Source of the DNA: DASZRZ01 sp963732925
GTDB lineage: Bacteria > Acidobacteriota > Terriglobia > Terriglobales > Acidobacteriaceae
DNA: 64,000 nucleotides
Assembly: GCA_963732925.1 (NCBI GenBank)
Contig: CAVTBJ010000012.1
Span: 620,001-684,000 of the forward strand
Direction: 5' to 3'
Shown in pieces: positions 7,609 through 16,062 of the stretch (within the stretch, counting starts at the first letter, position 1; the number at the start of each line of letters is the position of its first letter). A model generated the notes under the pieces. It was not told the DNA's origin, searched no databases, and saw nothing but the letters and a program-made list of their open reading frames with translations. A program made the translations under genes and the position numbers.

Positions 7609-8289
7609 ATGTTGTTATACTGCGGGGTGCAAGCCATCGTGCGGATTTTCGGGATCGTTATTGTAGTGTGCGGGCTGGTCGTTCCGGGCACTGCCCAAGT
7701 TGTGCATAACAATTACGTCTGGTCGGCCGTTGAGGTCAGTCTTTTCCGTCACCAAACCACGTTTTCCGGGATGCTTGCCCTGCGGGCGGAAGACAGCGGA
7801 TCCCATCTTTATCAAAGGCGGTTGGAATTGGGGGCCGCGCGGCTCCTAAAGCAGCGGGTGTGGATTGGGGCCAACTACCTGTTCAGCAGCACCCGTGCCG
7901 CGGGACGGTCCGAGGTGGTTCCCGAGGACCGCTGGAGTCTTTACGCAACCCCGCGAATTCGCGCTAAAGGCGGAATCGTAATCAGTGACCGGAACATGGT
8001 CGAGTTTCGCAGGATCTCCGGGGTGCTGTCGTACCGCTACCGCAACCGGCTGCAGGTGGAGCATCGTTTCGGAAATCGAGCCAGCGCGCTGACTCCCTAC
8101 GCTGCTCTGGAACCGGTGTACGACACACGCTACGAAAAGTGGTACGGCCAGCCGCGGGCTTTACTGGGGGTGATCCACCCTTTTTCCGAGCACCTGGATG
8201 TGAACTTGTTCTACATGCATGAGGCTGACTCCAAGCCTTACCCCTACCGCTACAATGTCGTCTCCGCCGCGCTTCGCTTGCACTATTGA
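7609..8289 (+). CDS. DUF2490 outer-membrane-type protein
   Basis: About 226 residues. Residues 10-30 form a signal peptide (FGIVIVVCGLVVPGTAQ), and the rest is amphipathic beta strands ending in an aromatic residue (LHY), as in outer-membrane barrels. The pattern fits the DUF2490 family, whose function is unknown. The start is not firm: TTG 7582, ATG 7609 and GTG 7627 or 7639 are all in frame, and a TATACT box near 7615 would favour one of the GTG codons. Monocistronic. Confidence 0.7.
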   Translation: MLLYCGVQAIVRIFGIVIVVCGLVVPGTAQVVHNNYVWSAVEVSLFRHQTTFSGMLALRAEDSGSHLYQRRLELGAARLLKQRVWIGANYLFSSTRAAGRSEVVPEDRWSLYATPRIRAKGGIVISDRNMVEFRRISGVLSYRYRNRLQVEHRFGNRASALTPYAALEPVYDTRYEKWYGQPRALLGVIHPFSEHLDVNLFYMHEADSKPYPYRYNVVSAALRLHY

Positions 8290-8584
8290 AGCTTTCTTTT
8301 CCTGCGTCCCTGACTGGAGTGGTTCCCGCCGGATTTGCGCCCGTCCGGGGCTCAATTCCAGGGCCTGCTTCTACGGGCGGCCGGTACTTTGGCGGAAGCA
8401 AAAAGAAGCAGGAAGGAGCCGAGCCTGTGGCGCGCGGGGCGGGAGCGGTTGTGATGCCGGGCACGCCACGGCGGGCACGCCACATTGACATCTGCATAAC
8501 CGCTCGACGAAAATAGCGTGCGTCGAAGCCAGCCACGTTCCTCCAACATGCAACCTGTGTTGACTTCGGAAGGGACCCTTAAGT

Positions 8585-8953
8585 ATGGCTCGTATTCTTT
8601 GCGTCGACGACGAACCGCATGTTGTCACTCTGAAGTGCGCAATTCTCGAGCGTGCGGGCCATGTTGTCACCGCCTCGACTTCCGCCCAGGACGCTATCCA
8701 GAAGCTACAGAGCGACGCCTATGACGCGGTTGTAACCGACTGGCGGCTGGGGGACGGGAATGGCCGCACGGTGGTAGAGGCCGCCAAGCGCCACTCCAGC
8801 ACGCCTGTGGTCGTGGTCTCCGGGTATGTGGCTGAGGCCTTCCAGGCGGCCGAGCCGCTCGCCGACCTCTACCTGGAAAAGCCGGTCAATCCGGAGGAAC
8901 TCGTCACCATCGTTAACGAGCTGCTGAAAACCGAGCGTGCGGGCACCCTCTAG
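8585..8953 (+). CDS. Single-domain response regulator (CheY-like)
   Basis: A 122-residue stand-alone receiver domain. The acidic pair (VDDE, residues 7-10), phospho-accepting Asp (VVTDWRL, about residue 54), switch Ser (VVVSGY) and Lys (LEKPV) are all present, so it should be phosphorylatable. With no output domain it would act by protein contact or as a phosphate relay. GAAGGGA precedes the ATG. A PAS histidine kinase lies 560 bases downstream on the same strand and could be its partner, though an IS remnant separates them. Confidence 0.92.
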   Translation: MARILCVDDEPHVVTLKCAILERAGHVVTASTSAQDAIQKLQSDAYDAVVTDWRLGDGNGRTVVEAAKRHSSTPVVVVSGYVAEAFQAAEPLADLYLEKPVNPEELVTIVNELLKTERAGTL

Positions 8954-8973
8954 TGTAGTGCGTCACAACTAAC

Positions 8974-9162
8974 AACCTTCATCAAAATCGCCACATCGAC
9001 CGTCATGATGAAAGCCCGAAACCGTTCCTCTGGACCGTGCGAGCCCCAGACATCCTGGAAAAAGTGAAACGCGCTCGCCGCATCCTGGATCAACGTCAAT
9101 GTCAATCTGCTTGCTGCGAGTTGTTAGCCGCTAGGGGCAAAGCAGTACTCGGGAGCCTTTAG
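8974..9162 (+). pseudogene. IS630-family transposase, C-terminal fragment
   Basis: One frame reads RHIDRHDESPKPFLWT followed by ILEKVKRARRIL, which matches the end of IS630-type transposases as I know them (HN-x-PKPF-x-WT ... ILxKV). Everything upstream, including the DDE catalytic core, is gone. It ends at a TAG at 9160. It fills much of the gap between two signalling genes. Confidence 0.6.
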
Positions 9163-9190
9163 GGATCACAACGCCATTCCCCCAACCTCA

Positions 9191-9222
9191 CCATAGTGCG
9201 TCAGAACCATAGTGCGTCAGAA
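9191..9222. repeat. Tandem 16-bp direct repeat
   Basis: CCATAGTGCGTCAGAA occurs twice back to back. A related TAGTGCGTCA stands at 8957, just before the IS630 remnant, so these may be traces of insertion-sequence ends. The remaining sequence to 9511 shows no gene. Confidence 0.7.
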
Positions 9223-9511
9223 ATGATGAGCCCTGTCGGCCCGCAAGCCAGGGTTGCAATTTGCTGATGCCGAAGGAGTTCCACTCAGACCCTCAGAAAA
9301 TAACAAACGTCGATCTGCATGACGCAGCAGGTGCGGGCCGGGCTCGTTTTCCGGCACGGCAATTTCCTTTCCGGCGGCATCCGTCCAGGTCTTTCCACCA
9401 TCCAAGTTTTCAGAGGCACCCGAAAGTCCCGGCAGATTGCTCGTACTAACTTTCAGCGAAGGGGTGGTGTTGCCGCAGCCCTGGGCCAGGCCTGGCGGGA
9501 TATGAGTTGCT

Positions 9512-10654
9512 ATGGAGATGAGGGCAGGGCAGGGCCACGGCCGGAACAAAGAATTGGGAACGCTAGAGCCCAGGGCCCTGCTGGAGAGCATCCCTGAATT
9601 CGCAATCATTTTCAATGCTGAGGGCGAGCCGGTCCAAGCCAATACAGCGGCTTTGAACATGTTGGGGAAAACTGCGGAAGAGTTCAGCCGCATGTCGCAG
9701 AGGCAGTTGCTGGAGGTGCTGCAGGCGACGGACGGCCAGCAGCCGGCTGATATGTCCGACAGCATTGTGGCGCGCGTGCTGGCCGGGGAACCGATCCAAC
9801 ACAAGAGACGCAGAATCCGCCGCCCAGACAACGCTGCCAGCATCGATCTTTCGATCTCCGCCACTCCTATCTGCAACCAGCATGGGCAAGTCACCGGAGG
9901 GCTAATGGTGGCACGCGATCTCACAGAGGTTTCCGCGCTGCAACGCCGGGTGGAGGAGGCCGAGCGACACAATGCCATCGGGCAGATGGCAGCGGCGCTG
10001 GCTCACGACTTCAACAATGTCCTGGATACGATCGGGCAGGCCGCAGCCGTCCTGGAAGTGAGCAAAGCGGCGCGTGAGCGGCGGGACATGATCCGCATTA
10101 TCCGGATCGCGGTGCGGCGCGGGGCCGAGATTATTTCCGGAGTCCGCGGGTATCTCCGCACGGGAACAGCGGAGACGGGCCCGGTCGACATCCGCCAGGT
10201 TCTGATCGAAACCGTCGAATTGACCCGGCCGCTATGGCAGCGTGCCGGGATTCATCTGGTGACGGAGTTGCAGCCGGTGCGCCCGGTGGTGGCCGAGGCG
10301 GTGGACTTGCGGCGGGTGTTCACCAACCTGATCATCAATGCCATCGAAGCCATGCCCAACGGCGGGGAACTGACCATTACATGCCTGGAAGCTGGAAACC
10401 ATGTGGTTGCGTCGATTCGGGACACGGGGGTCGGCATTGCGCCTGAGCACCAGGGGAAGATCTTTTTTCCCTACTTCACGACCAAAGCCCAGGGCACCGG
10501 GCTGGGACTTTCCGGGGCGCAAAAAATTATGGTCCGGCTGGGGGGAAGTCTGCGCTTTACCAGTGAACCCGGGAAAAGCACCACCTTCACGGTGGAACTG
10601 CCGATTGAGGGCGCAAAGCACAACAACGGAAACGGACAAAAGTCGGCGGCTTAA
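9512..10654 (+). CDS. Cytoplasmic PAS-domain sensor histidine kinase
   Basis: A 380-residue kinase without membrane segments. A PAS domain spans about residues 25-145, the dimerisation H-box follows (ALAHDFNN, near residue 168), then the catalytic domain with N box (NLIINAIEAM), G1 (DTGVGIA), F (FFPYFTTK) and G2 (GTGLGL). It should autophosphorylate in response to a cytosolic cue. No receiver is fused. Likely partners are the CheY-like gene upstream or another regulator elsewhere; the convergent LuxR-type gene four bases downstream has a degenerate receiver. The start is uncertain because there is no clear ribosome site. Confidence 0.88.
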   Translation: MEMRAGQGHGRNKELGTLEPRALLESIPEFAIIFNAEGEPVQANTAALNMLGKTAEEFSRMSQRQLLEVLQATDGQQPADMSDSIVARVLAGEPIQHKRRRIRRPDNAASIDLSISATPICNQHGQVTGGLMVARDLTEVSALQRRVEEAERHNAIGQMAAALAHDFNNVLDTIGQAAAVLEVSKAARERRDMIRIIRIAVRRGAEIISGVRGYLRTGTAETGPVDIRQVLIETVELTRPLWQRAGIHLVTELQPVRPVVAEAVDLRRVFTNLIINAIEAMPNGGELTITCLEAGNHVVASIRDTGVGIAPEHQGKIFFPYFTTKAQGTGLGLSGAQKIMVRLGGSLRFTSEPGKSTTFTVELPIEGAKHNNGNGQKSAA

Positions 10655-10658
10655 AGCT

Positions 10659-11327
10659 TCAACTTACGTGGTTGACCTGCGCGGGCGGCGTGCTTCCGAC
10701 GGCCGCGGCCGCGGCTTCCGCGAGGATGCGGTGGTGGATGGTAAACAGCGCCAGCTCCAGCCGGTCGGAAACTCCGATCTTGTCGTAAACGTTGCGGAGA
10801 TAGTTCTTGATGACCTGCTCGGTCGTACCCAGATGGGCGGCGATATCCTTGTTTTTATAGCCCTGCACAATCAGAGCGACGATGCGCAGTTCCTTGGGGG
10901 TGAGGCGGTCGCGGACGCGGGCGCCTACCATATCGTTTTCCGACATTTCGGTGGGCACCACGGCGTCCTGCACCCAGTTTTCTCCCTGGGTAATTTTGCG
11001 GACGCAGTCCAGCAGTGCCTGGCCGCCCACGTTGCGGTAAACCACCCCGTGCGCTCCGGCGCCGATGATTGCGTTTGCGGGCTCGCCACTTTCCGCCACG
11101 ACCACCAGGCGGGTTTTAAAGCGCATAGCAATCTGCGCCAGCCCGTGCACGTCCGGAGAAAGCGAAGAGGCGAAGATCAGGACCTGAGGACGGAACTTTT
11201 CCAGGGCGGGGGCGATCTGTTCCGCGGCCTGAACCTGGGCCACGATGCGCATCTCGTCTTCCACGCCTAGAACCTTGGCAATCCCTGCACGGAAAATGGC
11301 CTGCTTATCGGCCAGCACGATCTTCAT
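10659..11327 (-). CDS. NarL/FixJ-type regulator with degenerate receiver domain
   Basis: A 222-residue protein with a receiver-like domain (residues 1-118) and a LuxR-type helix-turn-helix (about 140-200: LTPKELRIVALIVQGYKNKD). The HTH looks functional. The receiver has lost its key residues: one of the acidic pair is Lys (LADKQ), the phospho-accepting Asp aligns with Ala (VLIFASSL), and the conserved Lys is Arg (VVYRN). It probably does not use phosphorylation and may respond to a ligand, partner or expression level. It converges with the PAS kinase, four bases between stops. Confidence 0.85.
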   Translation of the reverse strand: MKIVLADKQAIFRAGIAKVLGVEDEMRIVAQVQAAEQIAPALEKFRPQVLIFASSLSPDVHGLAQIAMRFKTRLVVVAESGEPANAIIGAGAHGVVYRNVGGQALLDCVRKITQGENWVQDAVVPTEMSENDMVGARVRDRLTPKELRIVALIVQGYKNKDIAAHLGTTEQVIKNYLRNVYDKIGVSDRLELALFTIHHRILAEAAAAAVGSTPPAQVNHVS

Positions 11328-11562
11328 TCCTGCAACTCCTACGCCCCAGCTTTCGACGGCAGAAAAACAGGCGCAGATCTAAGGCCATCCCTTCCTGGAA
11401 CGCCCTGATCCACAGAACCCTTGAGAGCTGCCAATGATGGGTTTTATACCACGATAAGTTACTGCAATGATAGTGTAAGGCCGGGAACGGCCCGGCGACG
11501 AGCCCCAGAGGTATACCCCGTTCCAAGACGGGCCCGGAGGCTGGACTTGCCGGCCGGAAGGC

Positions 11563-11823
11563 TCAGTAATAACGTCGCCCGCGGGGGGCGCCTGGCTGGA
11601 AGATCCCGGCGATGCCGAACCCCAGCATGATTCCCAGTCCCGCCACCGCCGCCGAGGCGGGCAACAGGTAATCCCTCACGCGCTGCCGCACGTTCAGAGT
11701 GTCATGCATCTGGTTGCGCAGCTCGGAAATCGACTCGTGGATCCGGGTTCGCTGTTCTTGGGCTGTGATCTCCAGCGCCTGAGAGTCCAGAGTGGGGTGA
11801 AAATTTGCGCTAAGGGGGCTCAT
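11563..11823 (-). CDS. Small membrane protein, third gene of a cell-envelope trio
   Basis: An 86-residue protein starting at ATG 11823, which overlaps the upstream stop as ATGA, implying translational coupling. Residues 15-55 are charged and helical (QEQRTRIHESISELRNQM), followed by one membrane segment (about 60-76: ASAAVAGLGIMLGFGIAGIF) and a short basic tail. It resembles the DUF883/DUF3618-type proteins that accompany holin-like genes, but no family is firm. Confidence 0.65.
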   Translation of the reverse strand: MSPLSANFHPTLDSQALEITAQEQRTRIHESISELRNQMHDTLNVRQRVRDYLLPASAAVAGLGIMLGFGIAGIFQPGAPRGRRYY

Positions 11824-12233
11824 ACTTCCGACCTCGCTTCCTGTTTCAGCCATGCCCGGTCTTCTTCCAGGACCTGGATTGTGCGATGGGGCAAGACTCC
11901 CATCTCGCTCAGTTCACGGTAGGCAAACAGCATGGCAATGGCGCCAAAAAGTGCATACCCGCCGCCAACGATCAGCAGGGCAATAGCCCAGGCAAACTCA
12001 CTGCCCCTGAAGATGACGGAGACGGCGGCTACCAGAGCTCCGGTGAGCAGGAACCATGCCGTCAGCAGTAATCCGCCGCTGGCGACCAGCATGGGCAGGT
12101 TCTCTTTCAAAGCCACGACCTTGCCCCGCATTTCCGATGCCATCAGCGAAAACCGGGTCTGCAGAAATTCCTTGAATTCGTCCGTGAGTTCGGCAATTAC
12201 ATATGCCAGTGATCTACCATTTGCGTCAGCCAC
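11820..12233 (-). CDS. Holin-X-like (phage holin family) membrane protein
   Basis: A 137-residue protein with an amphipathic N-terminal helix (ELTDEFKEFLQTRFSLM) and two adjacent membrane helices (about 55-80 and 85-110), the pattern of the Phage_holin_3_6 / actinobacterial holin-X group. These are chromosomal proteins of unknown function despite the name. I choose GTG 12233 because GGAGGA lies six bases before it and it overlaps the upstream gene by eight bases; a longer frame reaches 12296 but lacks such a site. Middle gene of three. Confidence 0.75.
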   Translation of the reverse strand: MADANGRSLAYVIAELTDEFKEFLQTRFSLMASEMRGKVVALKENLPMLVASGGLLLTAWFLLTGALVAAVSVIFRGSEFAWAIALLIVGGGYALFGAIAMLFAYRELSEMGVLPHRTIQVLEEDRAWLKQEARSEV

Positions 12234-12648
12234 GATGATTCCTCCACAGTCGCAAACCGATACCGAGCGCCAGGCCCGCGATTCCTGCCAAGGCAAGGGT
12301 TGATAGCGGGTTCCGGCGGGAAGAGCGGCGGGCCTGGGCCCGCAGTTCCCAAACTTGCTGTTTGGCCTGGCGGGTAAGCTCGTTGGTCTTATTGCTGGTT
12401 TTGACGCGGACGCGGATTGCTCCGGCCAAAACCTGGTTCTTCAATTCTTGCACGCGCTCGGGCAAGTGACGCGCCCGGTGCACCACGGTAGCCGCCGTGC
12501 TCCCCAAGGCCCGCGCTGTGCGGCGCAGGCCACGTTTTCCAGGGGGCACCGGCCTTTCCACCACCAGAGGCCCGTGTACGCGCACCACGTCGCAAGGTGC
12601 ATCCGGATCGTAGATACCGGGATTCATGGGTGGCACCGCTTGACCCAT
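12226..12648 (-). CDS. DUF883/YqjD-like membrane-anchored protein
   Basis: A 140-residue protein. The N-terminal 35 residues are Pro-rich, residues 40-110 are a long basic helix likely to form a coiled coil (LKNQVLAGAIRVRVKTSNK), and the C-terminus is a Gly-rich membrane helix ending in Arg (LALAGIAGLALGIGLRLWR). This is the YqjD/ElaB-like layout of tail-anchored proteins. First gene of a coupled three-gene unit with the holin-like protein. Confidence 0.7.
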   Translation of the reverse strand: MGQAVPPMNPGIYDPDAPCDVVRVHGPLVVERPVPPGKRGLRRTARALGSTAATVVHRARHLPERVQELKNQVLAGAIRVRVKTSNKTNELTRQAKQQVWELRAQARRSSRRNPLSTLALAGIAGLALGIGLRLWRNHRG

Positions 12649-12797
12649 CGTTGTTCTCCTTTCGCTTGCCTTCTAATTCATTTGGATGACGGAATGGGAG
12701 GACGTGTTGACAACCGTGCAAATGGGCGAGATGGGCGGACGAAGCCTAGTTCCGTGGGATTAAGGCAGCAGCGAGAGCGGGGAGGGGTGCTTGGAGC

Positions 12798-14576
12798 TTA
12801 GAAGGCGCCGCCGCCGCCGCCGCCAAAGCCCCCACCGGAGAAGCCACCACCACTGCTGAATCCACCACCGCCGAAGCCGGAGCCGCTGGAACTGGAGCGG
12901 GGCGCTGCCACGAATGCCTGGTGGGCAGTATTGGCCATCAACTGCATCCGGTTGCTGAACAGAAGCGGATTGAACAAACCGACGTTGGGTCCGGCATACC
13001 AGGAAGGAGGCTGCTGGACAATGCCGACGAACTTCTTCGCCCACTGCTCCTCGATTCCAAAGGCCATGGCGTAGGGCAGGTATTTCTCGAAGGTGTCGGC
13101 AGGCATGCGGCGCAAGCGGTCGGCATCCACCCGGTTGATGAACTCTTCAAATCCGCGAATCTGCACCCAGGTGCGCGCCCCAAGCAGAGTTTTGGAAGCC
13201 ATGATGCGGCCGAACAGCCAGGCAATCAGAATGGCGAGCCCGATTGCGATCACGACCATCGGAGCGGCAAACAAGTTAAGCCGATTCCACAGGAGCAACA
13301 GCGGGGCTGCGCTGATTCCGATTCCCAGGAAGAAGTACCCGCTGGCCGATTCCGGGTCGGTGAAGTACATGCCTTTCAACTTCAGCGCGGCATAGATGTC
13401 ATGCTTCACGATCGGAATCGCCGTGTAGAACTGGTTCTTGAGCGAGGACAGTCTGATTTCGTCTCCCCCGGCAAACACCTGGCGCAGGATCACGCGTTCG
13501 AAGGGCTGCAGGTCGTTCCACTCGCTCTCCGGCTTGAGGCGATGAAAAATGTAGTCCGCCTTGTGCGAAAACAGCCCGGACTCCTCGATTTCCTCGATCT
13601 TGACATAGCCACGGACTGCCAGGTCGACCAGCGTAGAGGTGATGTCGCGCGGGTCAATGCGGTCGTCGAGCAAGGTTCCGGCCTCGGCGGGAGTCATCTT
13701 GGCCGGAGGTTCGTACTGCGGAGCCACCGAAATGCCGGGATCGGGATCGCGTCCCCAGGTGCGCCAGATCGTCCCCATGACAAGAAGGGTCCAGAGCGGC
13801 AGGAGCAGGATGGGATTGCTTCGTAAAAACCACCAGGCACGGGTGAGGGATCCGGGCTGATGCAGAATGCCGCTGGGGATATAGACGTCGACGGTAAGTC
13901 CGCCACGCCGGGGCAGGGGACGCTCCGTATGAAATATTACGTGCGAGCCTTCAATCTCTGTGATGGCTTCCTGCAGCCTGGAGCCATACACTCCGGTGAA
14001 CGCCTGCGCTTGCAGCGATCCCGCGGTCGCCTGCGGCAGATTGATATTGGCGGATGCCTGCTCGATGGGCACCGGCCAGTCGTTGCCGGTTACGTTCCAG
14101 TAAAATTCATCGTGAGTGTCGAAAAAGCGCACGGCGTTGGACACCCGGTACTGAATAATCACGGTCCGCACGGCGTTCACCGCCCCGGGAATATAAATCT
14201 TCAACTGCCGGAAATCGCCCTGCCGGCTGCTGTCATACTTGAGCGCATGGCCGGCTCCATCGGTGATTGCCTCGACGTCCAGGAACAGGCGATAGTTGGA
14301 GCCGCTGGGCCCGGGATAGTTGACCGGGATGGTGCGGTAGATTCCGTGGAACTCTCCCTGAAAGGCAACGGCAATCTCCTCGATGACGATGGCGGAGCCA
14401 TCCGGACCGACCGTGACATCGGCGTGAAAGTTGCGGATCTCCCAATCGCGTGCCGCCGCAGGAATGGAACTGGCCAGCAGGAGAAGGCACAGGGCGACGC
14501 CGAAGAGGCGGCGGAAATTTCGGGACATGAGACGCCGCGCCGCAGACGAAACGGCGGTTGTAGGCAGGCCGCTCAT
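12798..14576 (-). CDS. DUF2207 membrane protein
   Basis: A 592-residue protein: signal peptide (about 23-42), an extracytoplasmic DUF2207 domain (about 45-235, starting WEIRNFHADVTV), a membrane helix (LLPLWTLLVMGTIW, near 265), a cytosolic winged-helix-like part (290-410), two close membrane helices (about 420-460) and a tail of Gly/Ser repeats ending GGGGGGAF. The start overlaps the lemA stop (ATGA), so the two are coupled, as is common for this pair. Function is not established; the pairing suggests envelope work. The Gly-rich tail is typical of the family. Confidence 0.85.
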   Translation of the reverse strand: MSGLPTTAVSSAARRLMSRNFRRLFGVALCLLLLASSIPAAARDWEIRNFHADVTVGPDGSAIVIEEIAVAFQGEFHGIYRTIPVNYPGPSGSNYRLFLDVEAITDGAGHALKYDSSRQGDFRQLKIYIPGAVNAVRTVIIQYRVSNAVRFFDTHDEFYWNVTGNDWPVPIEQASANINLPQATAGSLQAQAFTGVYGSRLQEAITEIEGSHVIFHTERPLPRRGGLTVDVYIPSGILHQPGSLTRAWWFLRSNPILLLPLWTLLVMGTIWRTWGRDPDPGISVAPQYEPPAKMTPAEAGTLLDDRIDPRDITSTLVDLAVRGYVKIEEIEESGLFSHKADYIFHRLKPESEWNDLQPFERVILRQVFAGGDEIRLSSLKNQFYTAIPIVKHDIYAALKLKGMYFTDPESASGYFFLGIGISAAPLLLLWNRLNLFAAPMVVIAIGLAILIAWLFGRIMASKTLLGARTWVQIRGFEEFINRVDADRLRRMPADTFEKYLPYAMAFGIEEQWAKKFVGIVQQPPSWYAGPNVGLFNPLLFSNRMQLMANTAHQAFVAAPRSSSSGSGFGGGGFSSGGGFSGGGFGGGGGGAF

Positions 14577-15136
14577 CCCTCGAACTTGACCGTGGGGACC
14601 TCGCGCTCGGCCGGGGTTTCCAGTTCAAAGAACTGGCGGGGCTGAAAGCCCAGGGCGCCGGCGAACATGTTAGCCGGGAAGCTCTGGATGCGGGTATTGA
14701 AGTCGCGCACCACGGCGTTGTAGTAGCGGCGCGCATTCTGAATATCGTCTTCAATGCTGGCCAGCGACGACTGCAGGGACATGAAATTTTCCGAGGCGCG
14801 CAGTTGCGGGTACGCCTCGGCCACGGCGAACAACTGCCGCAAGGCTCCCGTCAGCATTCCTTCGGCCTGCCCACGGTCGGCGGGTCCGGTGGCCTGCATG
14901 GCGGCGGAGCGCCACTTCGAGATGTTCTCGAACGTGCTCTTCTCGTGGGCGGCGTATCCTTTAACGGTTTCGACCAGGTTTGGAATCAGGTCATGGCGGC
15001 GTTTCAACTGGACGTCGATATCGGACCAGGAAGAATCGGCCCTTACCTTCAGGCTTACCAGGCCGTTGTACAGGGAGATGGCATAAAAAATCAGGATTGC
15101 CACCACCGCCAGAAACACAATCAGTCCTATATTCAT
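14573..15136 (-). CDS. lemA: LemA family protein
   Basis: A 187-residue protein with an N-terminal membrane helix (residues 4-22) and a long all-helical LemA domain. Family marks are clear: the NGLVSLKV stretch, RRHDLIPNLVETVKGY near residues 46-61, and the C-terminal NxxIQSFPANMFA. LemA proteins are membrane-anchored with the helical part outside the cytoplasm; their biochemical role is unknown. It is the first gene of a two-gene unit with the DUF2207 protein. Confidence 0.93.
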   Translation of the reverse strand: MNIGLIVFLAVVAILIFYAISLYNGLVSLKVRADSSWSDIDVQLKRRHDLIPNLVETVKGYAAHEKSTFENISKWRSAAMQATGPADRGQAEGMLTGALRQLFAVAEAYPQLRASENFMSLQSSLASIEDDIQNARRYYNAVVRDFNTRIQSFPANMFAGALGFQPRQFFELETPAEREVPTVKFEG

Positions 15137-15473
15137 TCAGCCTCTCCGAAACAGATCGCAGCCGGGAAGTTCCACCTATGATAGCGCTCCGGGGCCGACG
15201 GCGACACTGGCATCCATGGCACCTCGGACCTCCGTAGAAACCCTGCCCCCGACAGGGGCATGCGGATGGCGGCACTGCTTCGCCTGAGGCAATCTTTATA
15301 ATGATGCCGGAGCGGCAGCAGGCCCGCCGCTCCGCGTCTTTGAATTCAGTGGGAATTCAGCGGGAATTCAGCGGGAATTCAGCGAATGAATTCAGTGAAT
15401 TCGCCGAACTGGCGGAATCGGGCCGTCCTACAAAAAGCAACCAGCCGTCCTACAAGAAAGGGAAAGCCGCTTC
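15137..15473. repeat. Promoter region with EcoRI-like 11-bp repeats
   Basis: Between divergent lemA and ppa. Within 15342-15402 the hexamer GAATTC occurs six times, at 15342, 15353, 15364, 15375, 15388 and 15397. The first spacings are exactly 11 bases, with unit GAATTCAGCGG. About one helical turn per unit could suit a binding protein, or it is slippage. No gene is seen here. Confidence 0.7.
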
Positions 15474-16022
15474 ATGATTCACCCCTGGCACGATGTTTCT
15501 CCCGGCGACCGCATTCCGCAAGAGTTTCGCGCGATTATCGAGATCCCCTTTGGTTCCAACGTCAAGTACGAACTCGATAAGGGCAGCGGGCTGATCAAGC
15601 TCGACCGCGTGCTGTACTCCGCCGTCTACTACCCCGCCAACTATGGCTTTATTCCGCAAACCCTCGCGGAAGACGACGATCCCCTGGACGTGCTGGTGTT
15701 GTGCCAGGAAGCCGTGGCTCCCCTCACCCTGATGCGGGCTCGCGCGATCGGGCTGATGACCATGATCGACGCCGGCAAAAAAGATCACAAGATCATTGCC
15801 GTCGCGGTGCACGATCCGGAGTTTAACAGCTATTACGAAGCCAAAGAGATGCCACCGCACCGCCTGCTCATGCTGCGGCGCTTCTTTCAGGATTACAAGC
15901 AACTGGAGGGCAAGGCGGTGGAAGTGGAGGAGATCCAGGCTGCCGAGACCGCGTACCCGGTGATCACTGACTCCCTGGAGCGCTATAGCGAACACCGCAT
16001 CCGCGGTTTTCGCAACAAGTAA
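15474..16022 (+). CDS. ppa: Inorganic pyrophosphatase, family I
   Basis: A 182-residue soluble enzyme that hydrolyses pyrophosphate to phosphate, pulling biosynthetic reactions forward. The signature DDDPLDVLV (about residues 63-71) supplies the metal-binding aspartates, and the substrate-binding regions VKYELDK and YPANYGF are intact. Length is that of bacterial hexameric PPases. A purine-rich site (AAGGGAAAG) precedes the ATG. It is monocistronic and converges with the protease gene downstream. Confidence 0.96.
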   Translation: MIHPWHDVSPGDRIPQEFRAIIEIPFGSNVKYELDKGSGLIKLDRVLYSAVYYPANYGFIPQTLAEDDDPLDVLVLCQEAVAPLTLMRARAIGLMTMIDAGKKDHKIIAVAVHDPEFNSYYEAKEMPPHRLLMLRRFFQDYKQLEGKAVEVEEIQAAETAYPVITDSLERYSEHRIRGFRNK

Positions 16023-16062
16023 CGCCGGCAATTCCTGGCCAGCGGCAAGGTTGGGTGCCACT

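Noticed and set aside
8161..8536. Minus-strand coding region opposite the end of the DUF2490 gene
   Set aside because: Arg/Pro-rich shadow frames with no ribosome sites.
11820..12233. Prophage lysis module suggested by the holin-like gene
   Set aside because: No endolysin, structural or integrase genes are near; this holin-X group is chromosomal.
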